Shown in pieces: positions 28,058 to 39,412 of a stretch of 64,000 nt of DNA. Each line of letters opens with the position of its first letter. Within the stretch, counting starts at the first letter, position 1. The stretch covers positions 2,925,001 through 2,989,000 of the forward strand of contig NZ_CP045369.1 of NCBI RefSeq assembly GCF_009363535.1. The letters run 5' to 3'. The notes below the pieces were generated by a model. That model ran no database searches. It saw only the letters and a list, made by a program, of their open reading frames with translations, and was not told the DNA's origin. Both the position numbers and the translations under genes were made by a program. This stretch comes from Microbulbifer sp. THAF38. Lineage in GTDB: Bacteria > Pseudomonadota > Gammaproteobacteria > Pseudomonadales > Cellvibrionaceae.

Positions 28058-28182
28058 AAAATTTTCTTACCGCTAACCCTTTGATAAATATAGGGTTTCA
28101 GTCTTTAAAAGACCTCATTGCGACAAGGGGTGCAGATTGTGCCACAGCATTTTGAAGGCATCAACACTTTACTGAAAAAATT

Positions 28183-28211
28183 AAAAAAGGCGCCACGAGG
28201 GCGCCTTTTTT
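28183..28211. terminator. Terminator after fadA
   Basis: AAAAAAGGCGCC-ACGAG-GGCGCCTTTTTT is a strong stem with A and T runs on the two sides, 18 bases past the fadA stop codon. Confidence 0.92.
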
Positions 28212-28228
28212 GAGGTGGCAGCTAGGGG

Positions 28229-31572
<3,344 letters not shown>

Positions 31573-31695
31573 TGATTGACCTCTTTTATTCTGGGCCGCA
31601 ATCCTGGACCCGGGGTCGGAATTTTTTTGCAACCATGGACCGCCCGCAACTGCGGTGACACTTGGGCCCATTACGGTCAGCCGTAGTATAGCCAG

Positions 31696-31715
31696 ATTCA
31701 AACGATTGTTTGAAT
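31696..31715. promoter_or_regulatory. PsrA-like fatty-acid operator upstream of fadBA
   Basis: ATTCAAACGATTGTTTGAAT is a perfect 8-bp inverted repeat around GATT. It contains CAAAC-N4-GTTTG, the half-sites described for the TetR-family regulator PsrA of Pseudomonas, which represses fadBA until it binds long-chain acyl-CoA or fatty acid. No psrA gene is in the window, so the binding protein is inferred. Confidence 0.68.
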
Positions 31716-31819
31716 ACTATTTCTTCCAAAAGGACTGGCACCAATAGCGCCAAAGTACAGAAAACAACCAGCAACATCTCACCGGCCAGTCGGGGCAGGC
31801 CGGGCCAGTCTAACGCGGA

Positions 31820-32494
31820 TTAATCTGCCTGTTCAGCCCCGTGGCGCGATTCACCCTGTATTGCAAGCTCCTGTTGAACTTGCACTGGTAAGGGGGCCAC
31901 ATGAGGTTGAGATGCTGTCACAGCACTGATAACCACGCAGTCAGTACCCCCGGGATTGCGGAAGCGATGAGGACGCCGCGCGCTGAAATAATAACCATCA
32001 CCAACCTCTAGCAAGGCGAAATCCGATCCCGCGGCAACTTCCAGCTCTCCGGCAATCACAATCCCCCCCACCTCTCCATCGAGAAGCTGTTGTTCAGGCC
32101 CGGAATCTTGCCCAGCGGGAAATACTTTGCGAAGAATTGACATGGAGCGCCCCTGCTGAGCACCACCGAGCAGATGACAGAGAACCCGGCCATCACCAAT
32201 TTCCGGCATTTCACTGGCACGAAAGAAAATCTGCTCTGATTCGGCAAGATTCAAAGAGAAAAACTCAGCCAAGGACATAGGCACGCTATTCAATATTTTT
32301 TCAAGCGACCCCACAGATGGACTCACCCTGCCCTGTTCAATAAAGGACACGGTGGCATTGGTAACACCAGCTTGCCGCGCTAATTGCCGCTGGGAAATTC
32401 CATGAATTTTTCGCACCAGTTTCAGCCGGGCGCCAAGATCCCCGGCCTCGTTGACTTCACCACAAACATCCATGTCTGCCATTGAATTTTCCAT
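31820..32494 (-). CDS. XRE-family regulator with cupin domain
   Basis: The protein has 224 residues. The N-terminal helix-turn-helix is clear (ARLKLVRKIHGISQRQLARQ then AGVTNATVSFIEQGRVSPSV), and the C-terminal half is a cupin barrel (LDGEVGGIVIAGELEV ... YYFSARRPHRFRNPGG), the layout of PuuR-type regulators, which often control polyamine or amino-acid catabolism by binding a small ligand in the cupin. The neighbours here are fadB and fabY, so its targets cannot be read from context. The C-terminal 25 residues are charged and glutamine rich. Confidence 0.82.
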   Translation of the reverse strand: MENSMADMDVCGEVNEAGDLGARLKLVRKIHGISQRQLARQAGVTNATVSFIEQGRVSPSVGSLEKILNSVPMSLAEFFSLNLAESEQIFFRASEMPEIGDGRVLCHLLGGAQQGRSMSILRKVFPAGQDSGPEQQLLDGEVGGIVIAGELEVAAGSDFALLEVGDGYYFSARRPHRFRNPGGTDCVVISAVTASQPHVAPLPVQVQQELAIQGESRHGAEQAD

Positions 32495-32571
32495 TTAGTT
32501 AACAGCCAATAGGCGTTTTTATCACATCCCGCAATCCAAAAGAAAAACAAAACGGCAACGGCTTCCGGTAC

Positions 32572-34425
32572 TTATTCAGTCATATCGGCAAACGGGTTAT
32601 TAACATCAAGCTCTACCGGAGGAAAACCGGGGAGGACAACTTTATCGACAGCAAGGTCTATTTGATCCTCATCTATAAGCCCCTCACCAAAACGATAAAT
32701 AGTTTGCAATTCCCCTTTGCTCGCCTTCACGTCGTAAGCCACAGCCTGCTCAACAACAGATTCATTTTTTCTATGGTGAGTGAGCATCGCTTTTTCCCCG
32801 TAGCGTTTTTCCAGCATATTACGAGTCACATGAGGAGAGAGCACTGCGGCGGTCGCATTATTGCCGCCAAAACCTTTAGAGTTCAGAAACGCGAGATCCA
32901 GAGAAGCGGGATCTCTTTCCACATGCTCGCAAGAGATCTGTAAGTTGTCCTGATGGACGTCGTCGGCCACTTTGTCAATTGTGACGATACCCGGCAATAT
33001 CCCCCGGTTAAAAATTCCCAGCGCGGAAATTAACTGATCTCCACTGGCCACTGCCACCGTGTGGCCGACATAGGCTTTAACTGCACATACAGGCCATTCC
33101 CGCACACCAAAAACACCAGCCAGGCGATCGAGAATTGCGGACTCTGTCACTCGATTTTGTGGCGTACTCGACCCGTGGGCCTGCACAAAGCTGCGCCTCT
33201 TCAGGCTCTCGTCCCCGACAATAGCTCTCGACTCTGCCATTGCACGAGCCATCGTCAGATAGTTTCCAGGCCCCGGAGCGGAGATCGATTTCTTATATCC
33301 ATCGGCATTGATGTAAACACCCGCAACTGAACCATGAATATTGGCCCCCAGCTCAACGGCTAGAGCATCGTCCATAAGGATCGCCCACTGAGTGCCCTCT
33401 CCCAGGGTAAAACCGCAGTTATCTCCAAATGGACGACTGGTGCGACGGAAATCCACATCACCCGAAAAGATTTTTCGCAAGTTTTCGGTCGTGGCGAGCG
33501 CGCCCATAGTGGAATAACCATCGACAATCTCAGGCACAAGAGGCGCCTCAGTGGCTCCAACTACAGCCACCCTAGCTCGGCCACTACGAATATCCTCAAC
33601 CCCGGCCCGCAAATTATATAAATAACTGGCGCAGGCTCCGGTCACCGCTCCGGTAGACCCCACATTGCCCAGCACATAGGCATTCACGAAATCCGCGGGC
33701 ATGCTATTTAAACCAAGCGCCAGCTGCTTGGAGCTTACCCGTGAGCCCCGCAGGCGGGACTGCATCAGTCCCCCATTGCCATAGGGGTCGAGCTGGCTCA
33801 TGGCTGAAGAGGCATAGACAGAAATATTGCCGGGGCCCGCCGCAGCAACAACCTCATCCCAACCAATCCCCATAGAGAGAACTGCATCAGAGGCACCCAA
33901 AACCGCCAGTTGCAATCCCCGTGGGTGAAAGCGGGAGTTGTAGCGCTCACCTGGCTCAAAGCCTGTGGGAAGCTGGCCAGCCGCCCCTACAGGAATCTCG
34001 CGAAAGCTGTCCAACATGACAGACAGGCTCGTCGTGGTCACACGTACTCTGCCGCTGCCGATAGTTTCTACCTGCCAATCGCCCGGTAAGGGGTGGGGTA
34101 ATTGACGGGTGGAAACCTCAAAAGAGATACCGGTGGGGTTAGCCAAATTCGCCGCCTGGTGATAATGACAGCGGTGGTAATCGTAAATACGCGCTTCCAG
34201 CTCACGCACCAAGGTACCCTTGAGTACCCTCTCCTCAAGTCCCGGCTCCAACGGGCCTATGGTACCGGTGCGCAACCCCATTAGCGCGGCGAGATCGGAG
34301 AGGGTATCAACCCGCTCTCTCTGCCCAAGCTTATCGAACACCATTCGGGCATAGCCACGGTGAAAGGAGCTTCGTCCTGCAGGGTTGAAACCACCAAACG
34401 CGGTAATTACGGGAAGGCGCTGCAT
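32572..34425 (-). CDS. fabY: Beta-ketoacyl-ACP synthase, FabY type
   Basis: FabY of Pseudomonas aeruginosa (about 634 residues) starts fatty-acid synthesis by condensing acetyl-CoA with malonyl-ACP, replacing FabH. This 617-residue protein is far longer than FabB or FabF and has the FabY-like lead ITAFGGFNPAGRSSFH. The KAS triad is in place: Cys265 (TGACASYLYN), His417 (VQAHGSSTP) and His455 (YVGHTVAVASGD). GGGNATAAVLSP-like KGFGGNNATAAVLS is near the end. GGAGG lies before the ATG. I name it from memory of family features. Other long ketoacyl synthases, such as polyunsaturated fatty acid or polyketide types, are less likely because there is no partner domain. Confidence 0.82.
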   Translation of the reverse strand: MQRLPVITAFGGFNPAGRSSFHRGYARMVFDKLGQRERVDTLSDLAALMGLRTGTIGPLEPGLEERVLKGTLVRELEARIYDYHRCHYHQAANLANPTGISFEVSTRQLPHPLPGDWQVETIGSGRVRVTTTSLSVMLDSFREIPVGAAGQLPTGFEPGERYNSRFHPRGLQLAVLGASDAVLSMGIGWDEVVAAAGPGNISVYASSAMSQLDPYGNGGLMQSRLRGSRVSSKQLALGLNSMPADFVNAYVLGNVGSTGAVTGACASYLYNLRAGVEDIRSGRARVAVVGATEAPLVPEIVDGYSTMGALATTENLRKIFSGDVDFRRTSRPFGDNCGFTLGEGTQWAILMDDALAVELGANIHGSVAGVYINADGYKKSISAPGPGNYLTMARAMAESRAIVGDESLKRRSFVQAHGSSTPQNRVTESAILDRLAGVFGVREWPVCAVKAYVGHTVAVASGDQLISALGIFNRGILPGIVTIDKVADDVHQDNLQISCEHVERDPASLDLAFLNSKGFGGNNATAAVLSPHVTRNMLEKRYGEKAMLTHHRKNESVVEQAVAYDVKASKGELQTIYRFGEGLIDEDQIDLAVDKVVLPGFPPVELDVNNPFADMTE

Positions 34426-34562
34426 CCTGACCTCCAGCCAAGCTAAACACTACAAATTTAATATTCGGGAGTGTAGGGGGTGGCGATTCCGCCCAGTTAT
34501 GGGCATACTGGCCAGCAAAATTGAGTGTTTTGGCCAATGGCGCATATGCGCCTGAGTATGTA

Positions 34563-35549
34563 ATGCGAACGGTTACCTTTCTTCTGATTGATCAAATGCT
34601 GGCTACCGGCACCGTACTACCCCTAGAGATGTTACGTGGGGCCGAGAGCCGTGCCCGAGTAGAAGGACTGGCCGAGCCCTTGCGCTTGGTGACGGCAAGC
34701 ATCGACGGGCAAGCTGTTAAAACCCGCTGCGGCTTTACCTTTCAACCCGATGTGCCTTTGGATGAAGCACCAGACAGCGATTTAATCTATATCCCGGCAC
34801 TTTGGCGTAACCCTCGACCCGCCTTGAAACGCAGCGGAAAGCTCTTAAACTGGCTGAGGACCCAAGCCGAAGGCGGAGCTGCCATCAATGCAGTGGGCAC
34901 AGGTGTCTGCTTTCTGGCCGAAGCGGGCTTGCTCGATGGTAAGCCAGCCACCACCCACTGGCATTATTTCGACCAGTTCAGCTCTGACTATCCCAAGGTC
35001 AAATTGAAGCGCCAGTACTTTATTACTCAGGCTGATAAGCTTTTTTGCGCGGCCAGTGTGAATGCCCTGGCAGATGTCACCGTCCATATGATCAGGCAAC
35101 TCTATGGGGCAGCTGTTGCCAGTCACGTTGAACGTAATTTTTCCCATGAGATTCGACGGCCTTTTGAGGAAATTGCCTATTCCGAAGGCGCTGTGCACCT
35201 GCATCCAGATGAAGATATTGTCCAGGCTCAAGCGTGGCTGAAAGAACACTGTAATACTGAGGTAAGACTTAGTGAGGTGGCACAAATGTTCGACATGAGC
35301 GTACGCTCTTTCAACCGACGCTTTAAATTGGCCACAGGACAGACACCACTGCAATATCTACAGAATGTACGCGTAGACATGGCCCGGGAATTACTTCAGT
35401 CCAGCAATCTATCAGTGAATGAAATTGCTGAAAAAGTTGGCTATCAGGATATGGGCCACTTCACTGCCTTGTTCAAAAAGTTTCTAGCCACTACACCAAG
35501 TGAATACCGAGCCACTGTCAGAGCCAAACTATTCCGGGTGAACACCTGA
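34563..35549 (+). CDS. AraC-family regulator with DJ-1/PfpI-like sensor domain
   Basis: The protein has 328 residues. The N-terminal half has a glutamine-amidotransferase-like fold (FLLIDQMLATGTVLPLEML ... INAVGTGVCFLAEAGLLDGK), in which GTGVCFLAEAG corresponds to the nucleophile elbow and keeps its cysteine. The C-terminal half is an AraC helix-turn-helix pair (RLSEVAQMFDMSVRSFNRRF, NEIAEKVGYQDMGHFTALFK). Such FtrA/CdhR-like regulators often control amine or lipid metabolism. It is divergent from fabY across a 137-base region, so it may regulate fabY. ATG 34563 is chosen over a TTG at 34521. Its last 21 bases overlap the convergent methyltransferase gene. Confidence 0.86.
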   Translation: MRTVTFLLIDQMLATGTVLPLEMLRGAESRARVEGLAEPLRLVTASIDGQAVKTRCGFTFQPDVPLDEAPDSDLIYIPALWRNPRPALKRSGKLLNWLRTQAEGGAAINAVGTGVCFLAEAGLLDGKPATTHWHYFDQFSSDYPKVKLKRQYFITQADKLFCAASVNALADVTVHMIRQLYGAAVASHVERNFSHEIRRPFEEIAYSEGAVHLHPDEDIVQAQAWLKEHCNTEVRLSEVAQMFDMSVRSFNRRFKLATGQTPLQYLQNVRVDMARELLQSSNLSVNEIAEKVGYQDMGHFTALFKKFLATTPSEYRATVRAKLFRVNT

Positions 35550-36182
35550 TTTTTTTAAGAAAATCACATCGTTATCCACGAACATCAATTCAGCACCTAA
35601 TCTCCGCGCCAGCCACCGGAAGGTTTCAGCACTAAAAAAGGAAATATGTGTTGGGTCGCGGATATAGTGCCAGTTGGCAAATCGCTCTGGGGAAATGACT
35701 AACTTAGTCATCAGTGCCATAAGGCCACCAACGCGTAATTGCCCCCATAGCTTTGACAGTTCATCGCCCGGAGAGCTCAAGTGCTCTATTACCTCTGTCG
35801 ACACGATAAAATCGTAGGTTTTTTCGGAGGAGCGGCTTGCAGGAAAGTAAAAATGATCAAACAGTTCAACCTTATGACCATGCCCCTCTAAAATACTCGC
35901 CAACAATGGAGCAGGCCCACAACCAAAGTCCATTCCCTCACTAGCAGGCGGAAGCATTTTTAAAAGTGGGTTGGCACAACGGCTAAGGAAACGACGATAA
36001 CCTTCATCTTCCATAGAGTTTTCATGAAGGTCGTAATAGGCATGTTCCTCTGCTGCAGTGAGATGATACTCGGAAGGGACAAATACCAAATCGCAGCTAT
36101 TACATTGGTAATAACTGCGAAACTTATCTCGATGATAGAGCTGTGCCGCACTATGGCGGCACAGAGGACAAGAAAGGGACAA
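35529..36182 (-). CDS. SAM-dependent methyltransferase with N-terminal zinc ribbon
   Basis: The protein has 217 residues. It opens with a two-pair cysteine knuckle (CPLC at residues 5-8, CNSC at 27-30) and then a class I methyltransferase domain with motif I MDFGCGPAPLLASILEGHG, a post-I acidic FDHFYFP, and FIVSTEVIEHLSSPGDEL. Such zinc-ribbon methylases are usually left without substrate. The start codon is TTG, one base after the hsp20 stop codon, so it is probably translated only by coupling to hsp20 and should be heat-induced with it. No other start is available before the zinc motif. Confidence 0.8.
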   Translation of the reverse strand: MSLSCPLCRHSAAQLYHRDKFRSYYQCNSCDLVFVPSEYHLTAAEEHAYYDLHENSMEDEGYRRFLSRCANPLLKMLPPASEGMDFGCGPAPLLASILEGHGHKVELFDHFYFPASRSSEKTYDFIVSTEVIEHLSSPGDELSKLWGQLRVGGLMALMTKLVISPERFANWHYIRDPTHISFFSAETFRWLARRLGAELMFVDNDVIFLKKSGVHPE

Positions 36183-36183
36183 C

Positions 36184-36675
36184 TTAAGCGGCTACCGTGT
36201 CAGGTTTTTTTCCTGCCTCGGCTTTTTCAGTCCGATCGTGATTTAGTAAATTACCTTCACTAATCTGGATTTTTCGAGGCTTCATCGCCTCGGGTATTTC
36301 TCGCACCAGCTCAATATGGAGCAAGCCATTAGCAAGCTTTGCATCGGTCACCTTAACGTGATCTGCGAGCTGGAAGCGCCGCTCAAAATTTCTCGCTGCG
36401 ATACCGCGGTGCAGGAAATTTCTCTGCGAGGTATCTTCAGGCTTTTTACTACTTACACTCAAGCGATTTTGCTCAACCTGAATATCTAGTTCAGACTGCT
36501 CAAACCCCGCCACAGCCATTGTGATTCTGTAGCTGTCCTCACCGGTAAGCTCTATATCATAGGGAGGGTAAGAGGGTTGCTTCTGCTCGCTGGAGTTCAT
36601 TGCATCCAACAGGCTAGCCATACGATCAAAGCCGATTGCAGAACGGTATAAGGGAGAAAAATCAAAGTTACGCAT
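36184..36675 (-). CDS. Small heat-shock protein, Hsp20/IbpA family
   Basis: This is a holdase chaperone of 163 residues. The start resembles IbpA (MRNFDFSPLYRSAIGFDRM), then the alpha-crystallin domain runs from about residue 36 (YPPYDIELTGEDSYRITMAV) with GFEQSELDIQVEQNRLSV and the class mark RNFLHRGIAARNFERRFQLA. The end of the domain has GLLHIELVREIPE. The C-terminal I-x-I motif (KIQI) that seats in neighbouring subunits is present near residue 138. A sigma-32 promoter precedes it and a methyltransferase gene is coupled after it. Confidence 0.93.
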   Translation of the reverse strand: MRNFDFSPLYRSAIGFDRMASLLDAMNSSEQKQPSYPPYDIELTGEDSYRITMAVAGFEQSELDIQVEQNRLSVSSKKPEDTSQRNFLHRGIAARNFERRFQLADHVKVTDAKLANGLLHIELVREIPEAMKPRKIQISEGNLLNHDRTEKAEAGKKPDTVAA

Positions 36676-36779
36676 TGTTATATCCTCAATTCAGAGCAAT
36701 ATTAAATTTAGCTCGCCAATAAGCCCGAGCCTTTGCCGCGGAGGCGCTTTCATTCAAAGCCACCGCCCGCACACAATAA

Positions 36780-36805
36780 ATATGGGTTACAAACTACTTT
36801 TCAAG
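36780..36805 (-). promoter_or_regulatory. Heat-shock (sigma-32) promoter of hsp20
   Basis: On the minus strand the -35 box CTTGAAA (36799-36805) is a full match to the sigma-32 consensus. The -10 box ACCCATAT (36780-36787) matches CCCCATNT except at the first base, with an 11-base spacer. The hsp20 ATG is about 100 bases downstream. The -35 box lies only 17 bases before the divergent thpR start. Confidence 0.75.
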
Positions 36806-36821
36806 GCGATTAAGAGGAAAA

Positions 36822-37406
36822 ATGCAAAAAAAAGAAAGTTTGTCGGGGCAATCAACTTGTCGACTATTTATTGGCATACGACCTGACGATGCTTCGCAAA
36901 TATTCCTAGAGGGCATAACCGATCTTTGCCGTGAGCAGCTTAAAGGAATTAGTGCCAGTCACATTCGTTGGGCTAACCCCGCTAACCGGCACCTAACCCT
37001 GGCTTTTCTGGGAGACACCCAAAAAGAAAAGATCCCACACCTGAAGCAAGGAATTATTGAACTCGCACATTCCGTGAATAGCTTTCAGAGCCGCATTCAC
37101 TCTCTTAACCCGTTCCCGAGACCGCAATCCAGCTGTCTTGCTGTAGGATTGTTACCGAATCCTTACCTGACTGCGCTCAATGAGAAGTGCCAACAACTTA
37201 TTAGTGAATTAGGTATGGAGCCAGAAAGTAAGCCATATCGGCCACATATCACTCTGGCGCGATGTAAAAAGGGATTTCGACAACTTGCACCACTTAGCTT
37301 GGACTTTCCTTTTCTGGCTAAAAATATCATTCTCTACCAGAGCACTCCCCAAGTAGAGCAAAGTCATTACCACCCCTTGCTGGAAGTGAATCTTTACGCT
37401 GAATAG
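36822..37406 (+). CDS. thpR: RNA 2',3'-cyclic phosphodiesterase ThpR
   Basis: This is a member of the 2H phosphoesterase family that opens 2',3'-cyclic phosphates on RNA; in E. coli it also shows reversible 2'-5' ligase activity in vitro. The two H-x-T-L motifs are HLTLAFLGDT near residue 50 and HITLARCKKG near 145. The RLFIGIRPDD lead is typical. Length 194 (E. coli 176). GAGGAAAA lies right before the ATG. Together with RtcB it means that the cell has two enzymes acting on cyclic-phosphate RNA ends. Confidence 0.9.
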   Translation: MQKKESLSGQSTCRLFIGIRPDDASQIFLEGITDLCREQLKGISASHIRWANPANRHLTLAFLGDTQKEKIPHLKQGIIELAHSVNSFQSRIHSLNPFPRPQSSCLAVGLLPNPYLTALNEKCQQLISELGMEPESKPYRPHITLARCKKGFRQLAPLSLDFPFLAKNIILYQSTPQVEQSHYHPLLEVNLYAE

Positions 37407-37420
37407 CCTGCCACAACCAC

Positions 37421-37445
37421 AAAAAAGCCCGCACAGGGCGGGCTT
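37421..37445 (-). terminator. Terminator of the coiled-coil gene
   Basis: AAGCCCGC and GCGGGCTT pair around a five-base loop; the minus strand continues into TTTTTTG. It lies nine bases beyond the stop of the minus-strand gene at 37454 and may also slow plus-strand transcripts from thpR. Confidence 0.82.
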
Positions 37446-37453
37446 ACGAAATA

Positions 37454-38452
37454 CTATTTAAGAGCATCTAAAGCGTACTCTGGATACATCACCAACCGGG
37501 GTCGGGATAAGCGGCGCGCATCAAAAACAAAGACATAGCGCTCACCATCATCTTCGGCAGGAATTGTACGGCGAAACTTCCAGGTATTGATTTTGTAGGT
37601 CTGCCGACCCGCCTCAACCGTTGCGACCAGGCGATATTGATTTTTTCCCAGAAACTCAAAAGACTGGTACTCACCACCAGATGGTTTTAGAACTAAATTA
37701 CGGAAAGTCTGCTTGTTTTCTCCCTCTTTATCGGAGAGCAAATCGTTTAAACGCTTCTGTTCACGCTTAACGTAAGCAAGTAGCTCGGGGTCGATATCCT
37801 TTTTGAGGATTGGGGCCGGTTCCGGCTCTACCTGCCGCTTTTGGGGCTTCTCAATTGCAGCCGTCTTCAATTTAGGCGGCTTTGGCTTCACCTCTTCGGC
37901 TTTAGCGCGTCTTGCTAAGGCCGCACGCCTTTCGGATGCTTCGGCCTTGGCCAGCATAGAGTCCACCACTTGGCCAATTTTGTCCTGCTGAGCAGAGATC
38001 TTTGCCTTGGTTTCAGCAATTACCTTTTTCTCTTCACCCAGTCTAGCCAGCAACTCCTGATGGTTGGTTTGAATAAACTCCAACCGTCGACTGCGGCTGT
38101 CCACGCCCCGTTCGGCCATGGCAAAACCGTGCTTAGCCTTGGTTAGACGGCGCTCTGAATCCGAGGTTCCATTGGATTCATGAATCCGACGCGCCTCTTC
38201 AAGTTCAACACGGCTCGCTTCATACTCCTTGCGAAGCTCAGCGAGAGACTCCCGTGCACGCTCGAGCTTATATTCATAGGAGAGCAGTTCGTTCTCAATA
38301 TCTTCCAGCTCAACCTGCCTGTTTTCCAGGGACTGCTCCAGGCGTGCCAGTCGGTTTTTTTCCACTGTGAGGTTTGACTGCGCCTGCGCTGCCACCCCGC
38401 CAAAAACTACCAAGCCCGCCAGGAAGAGCGAGCAATACCGCTTTACCGCCAT
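37454..38452 (-). CDS. Exported coiled-coil protein of unknown function
   Basis: The protein has 332 residues. A signal peptide is likely (LFLAGLVVFGGVAAQAQS, cut after AQA). Residues about 27-190 are almost all heptad-like coiled coil rich in E, L, R and K, followed by a basic proline/lysine linker (KPKPPKLKTAAIEKPQ) and a small C-terminal domain with beta character (YQSFEFLGKNQYRLVATVEA, INTWKFRRTIP). That end resembles no family that I can name. A periplasmic scaffold or envelope-associated role would fit, but nothing shows it. It stands alone with its own terminator. Confidence 0.6.
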   Translation of the reverse strand: MAVKRYCSLFLAGLVVFGGVAAQAQSNLTVEKNRLARLEQSLENRQVELEDIENELLSYEYKLERARESLAELRKEYEASRVELEEARRIHESNGTSDSERRLTKAKHGFAMAERGVDSRSRRLEFIQTNHQELLARLGEEKKVIAETKAKISAQQDKIGQVVDSMLAKAEASERRAALARRAKAEEVKPKPPKLKTAAIEKPQKRQVEPEPAPILKKDIDPELLAYVKREQKRLNDLLSDKEGENKQTFRNLVLKPSGGEYQSFEFLGKNQYRLVATVEAGRQTYKINTWKFRRTIPAEDDGERYVFVFDARRLSRPRLVMYPEYALDALK

Positions 38453-38721
38453 TGTCCAGAACCCGTTTTTCGATTTTTCGACATTCGTAAGATAAAAATG
38501 CGGAGGTTAAATTTTGTTCAAAACATTCAAGCCCCTGCCCATTACGGCCAATTTTACGCAGGCCAGCGCTCGCGAGCAATGACCTCGCGTCCACCTCTTG
38601 TCCCCATTTTGTTAAAAAATCCCTAAAAACTAAGAGTCAAAGACGCTCTAATGACGCTTCGCCGAATTTTATGTGACATTTTCTAGCGATAGCGCTTGAT
38701 TTTTTTTTTAGCGGAAGCATT
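38453..38721. other. Intergenic region before the small ORF and the HPF-like gene
   Basis: I see no gene in this stretch. A run of ten T residues follows a weak AGCG/CGCT hairpin near 38686-38697, which could be a poor terminator or part of a promoter. The rest has no clear repeat. Confidence 0.4.
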
Positions 38722-38862
38722 ATGGGTAACAGGGAGACGATCGCTGGACACAGCGGAAAACCCGACCCGGACGTAAAACACCCAGAGCTGTACAGACAGC
38801 ATTATTCGTTGCGCTACCGGCGACTCGGCGATTCAACTGCGGACCCGACCCCTCCCAACTAG
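38722..38862 (+). CDS. Candidate 46-residue small protein
   Basis: A frame from ATG 38722 to TAG 38860-38862 encodes a hydrophilic peptide that begins M-G-N-R-E-T-I-A-G-H and carries HPELYRQHYSLRYRRLGD before a proline-rich end. GGAAG lies four bases before the ATG, a workable ribosome site. The residue mix is balanced and uses common codons. It lies 74 bases upstream of the HPF-like gene in the same direction. I know no homologue, and it may be untranslated leader of that gene. Confidence 0.42.
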   Translation: MGNRETIAGHSGKPDPDVKHPELYRQHYSLRYRRLGDSTADPTPPN

Positions 38863-38936
38863 GGCGCCCTACCTTCTTTGAATAGCAAACCGCTCAAGCG
38901 GCCTGCATGGTTTCCTATAACCGGAGGTATTTATCC

Positions 38937-39290
38937 ATGAAATCTGCGCCTAACGATAACATTGTGTTCCGCGATATCGACAAATCAGCCGCCCTCTCAA
39001 ACACGGTATCTAAAAAGTTACACAAACTGGAACGTTATTGTGGCGACATCATACATAGTCGTGTAGTTCTGGAAGCTCCCCACCAACACAAAAGCAAAGG
39101 CAAGCAATACAAGGCCTCACTTGAACTTGCTATCAGTGGCAATCCCGTGACCATCAGTAATGAAAATGAGTCTATCCACCGGGCCGTGAATGACACATTT
39201 GCCTCCGCCGAACGCTGCCTGAAAGAACGCAGCGAGCGCAGAAAAGCGCAGCGCCATCAGGCGCTTTACGAAGTAGTTGAGGAAGAGTAA
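38937..39290 (+). CDS. HPF/RaiA-like ribosome-associated protein
   Basis: This 117-residue protein has the layout of the hibernation factor family: beta-alpha-beta-beta-beta-alpha with a basic surface (NTVSKKLHKLERYCGDIIHS, RVVLEAPHQHKSKGKQYKAS, LELAISGNPVTISNEN, then the helix IHRAVNDTFASAERCLKERS). These proteins sit in the 30S decoding region and silence or pair idle ribosomes. It is a short form without the dimerising C-terminal domain. Of two ATGs, 38937 follows GGAGG at nine bases. It is not next to rpoN, where HPF usually lies, so it is an extra paralogue type. Confidence 0.8.
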   Translation: MKSAPNDNIVFRDIDKSAALSNTVSKKLHKLERYCGDIIHSRVVLEAPHQHKSKGKQYKASLELAISGNPVTISNENESIHRAVNDTFASAERCLKERSERRKAQRHQALYEVVEEE

Positions 39291-39311
39291 GGGAGATTAA
39301 TCCCTCAAAGA

Positions 39312-39339
39312 CAAAAACGGCGCATTTGCGCCGTTTTTG
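39312..39339. terminator. Terminator between the HPF-like gene and gor
   Basis: CAAAAACGGCGCA followed by TTTGCGCCGTTTTTG forms a nearly full palindrome with a GC core and a T run on either strand, lying between convergent genes. Confidence 0.9.
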
Positions 39340-39412
39340 CGTCAATCTGGGGATAAGGAAACTATGTGAATCCGCGTCCCAAACGACTTAAACGTAAGAT
39401 ACGGAAGTAACA

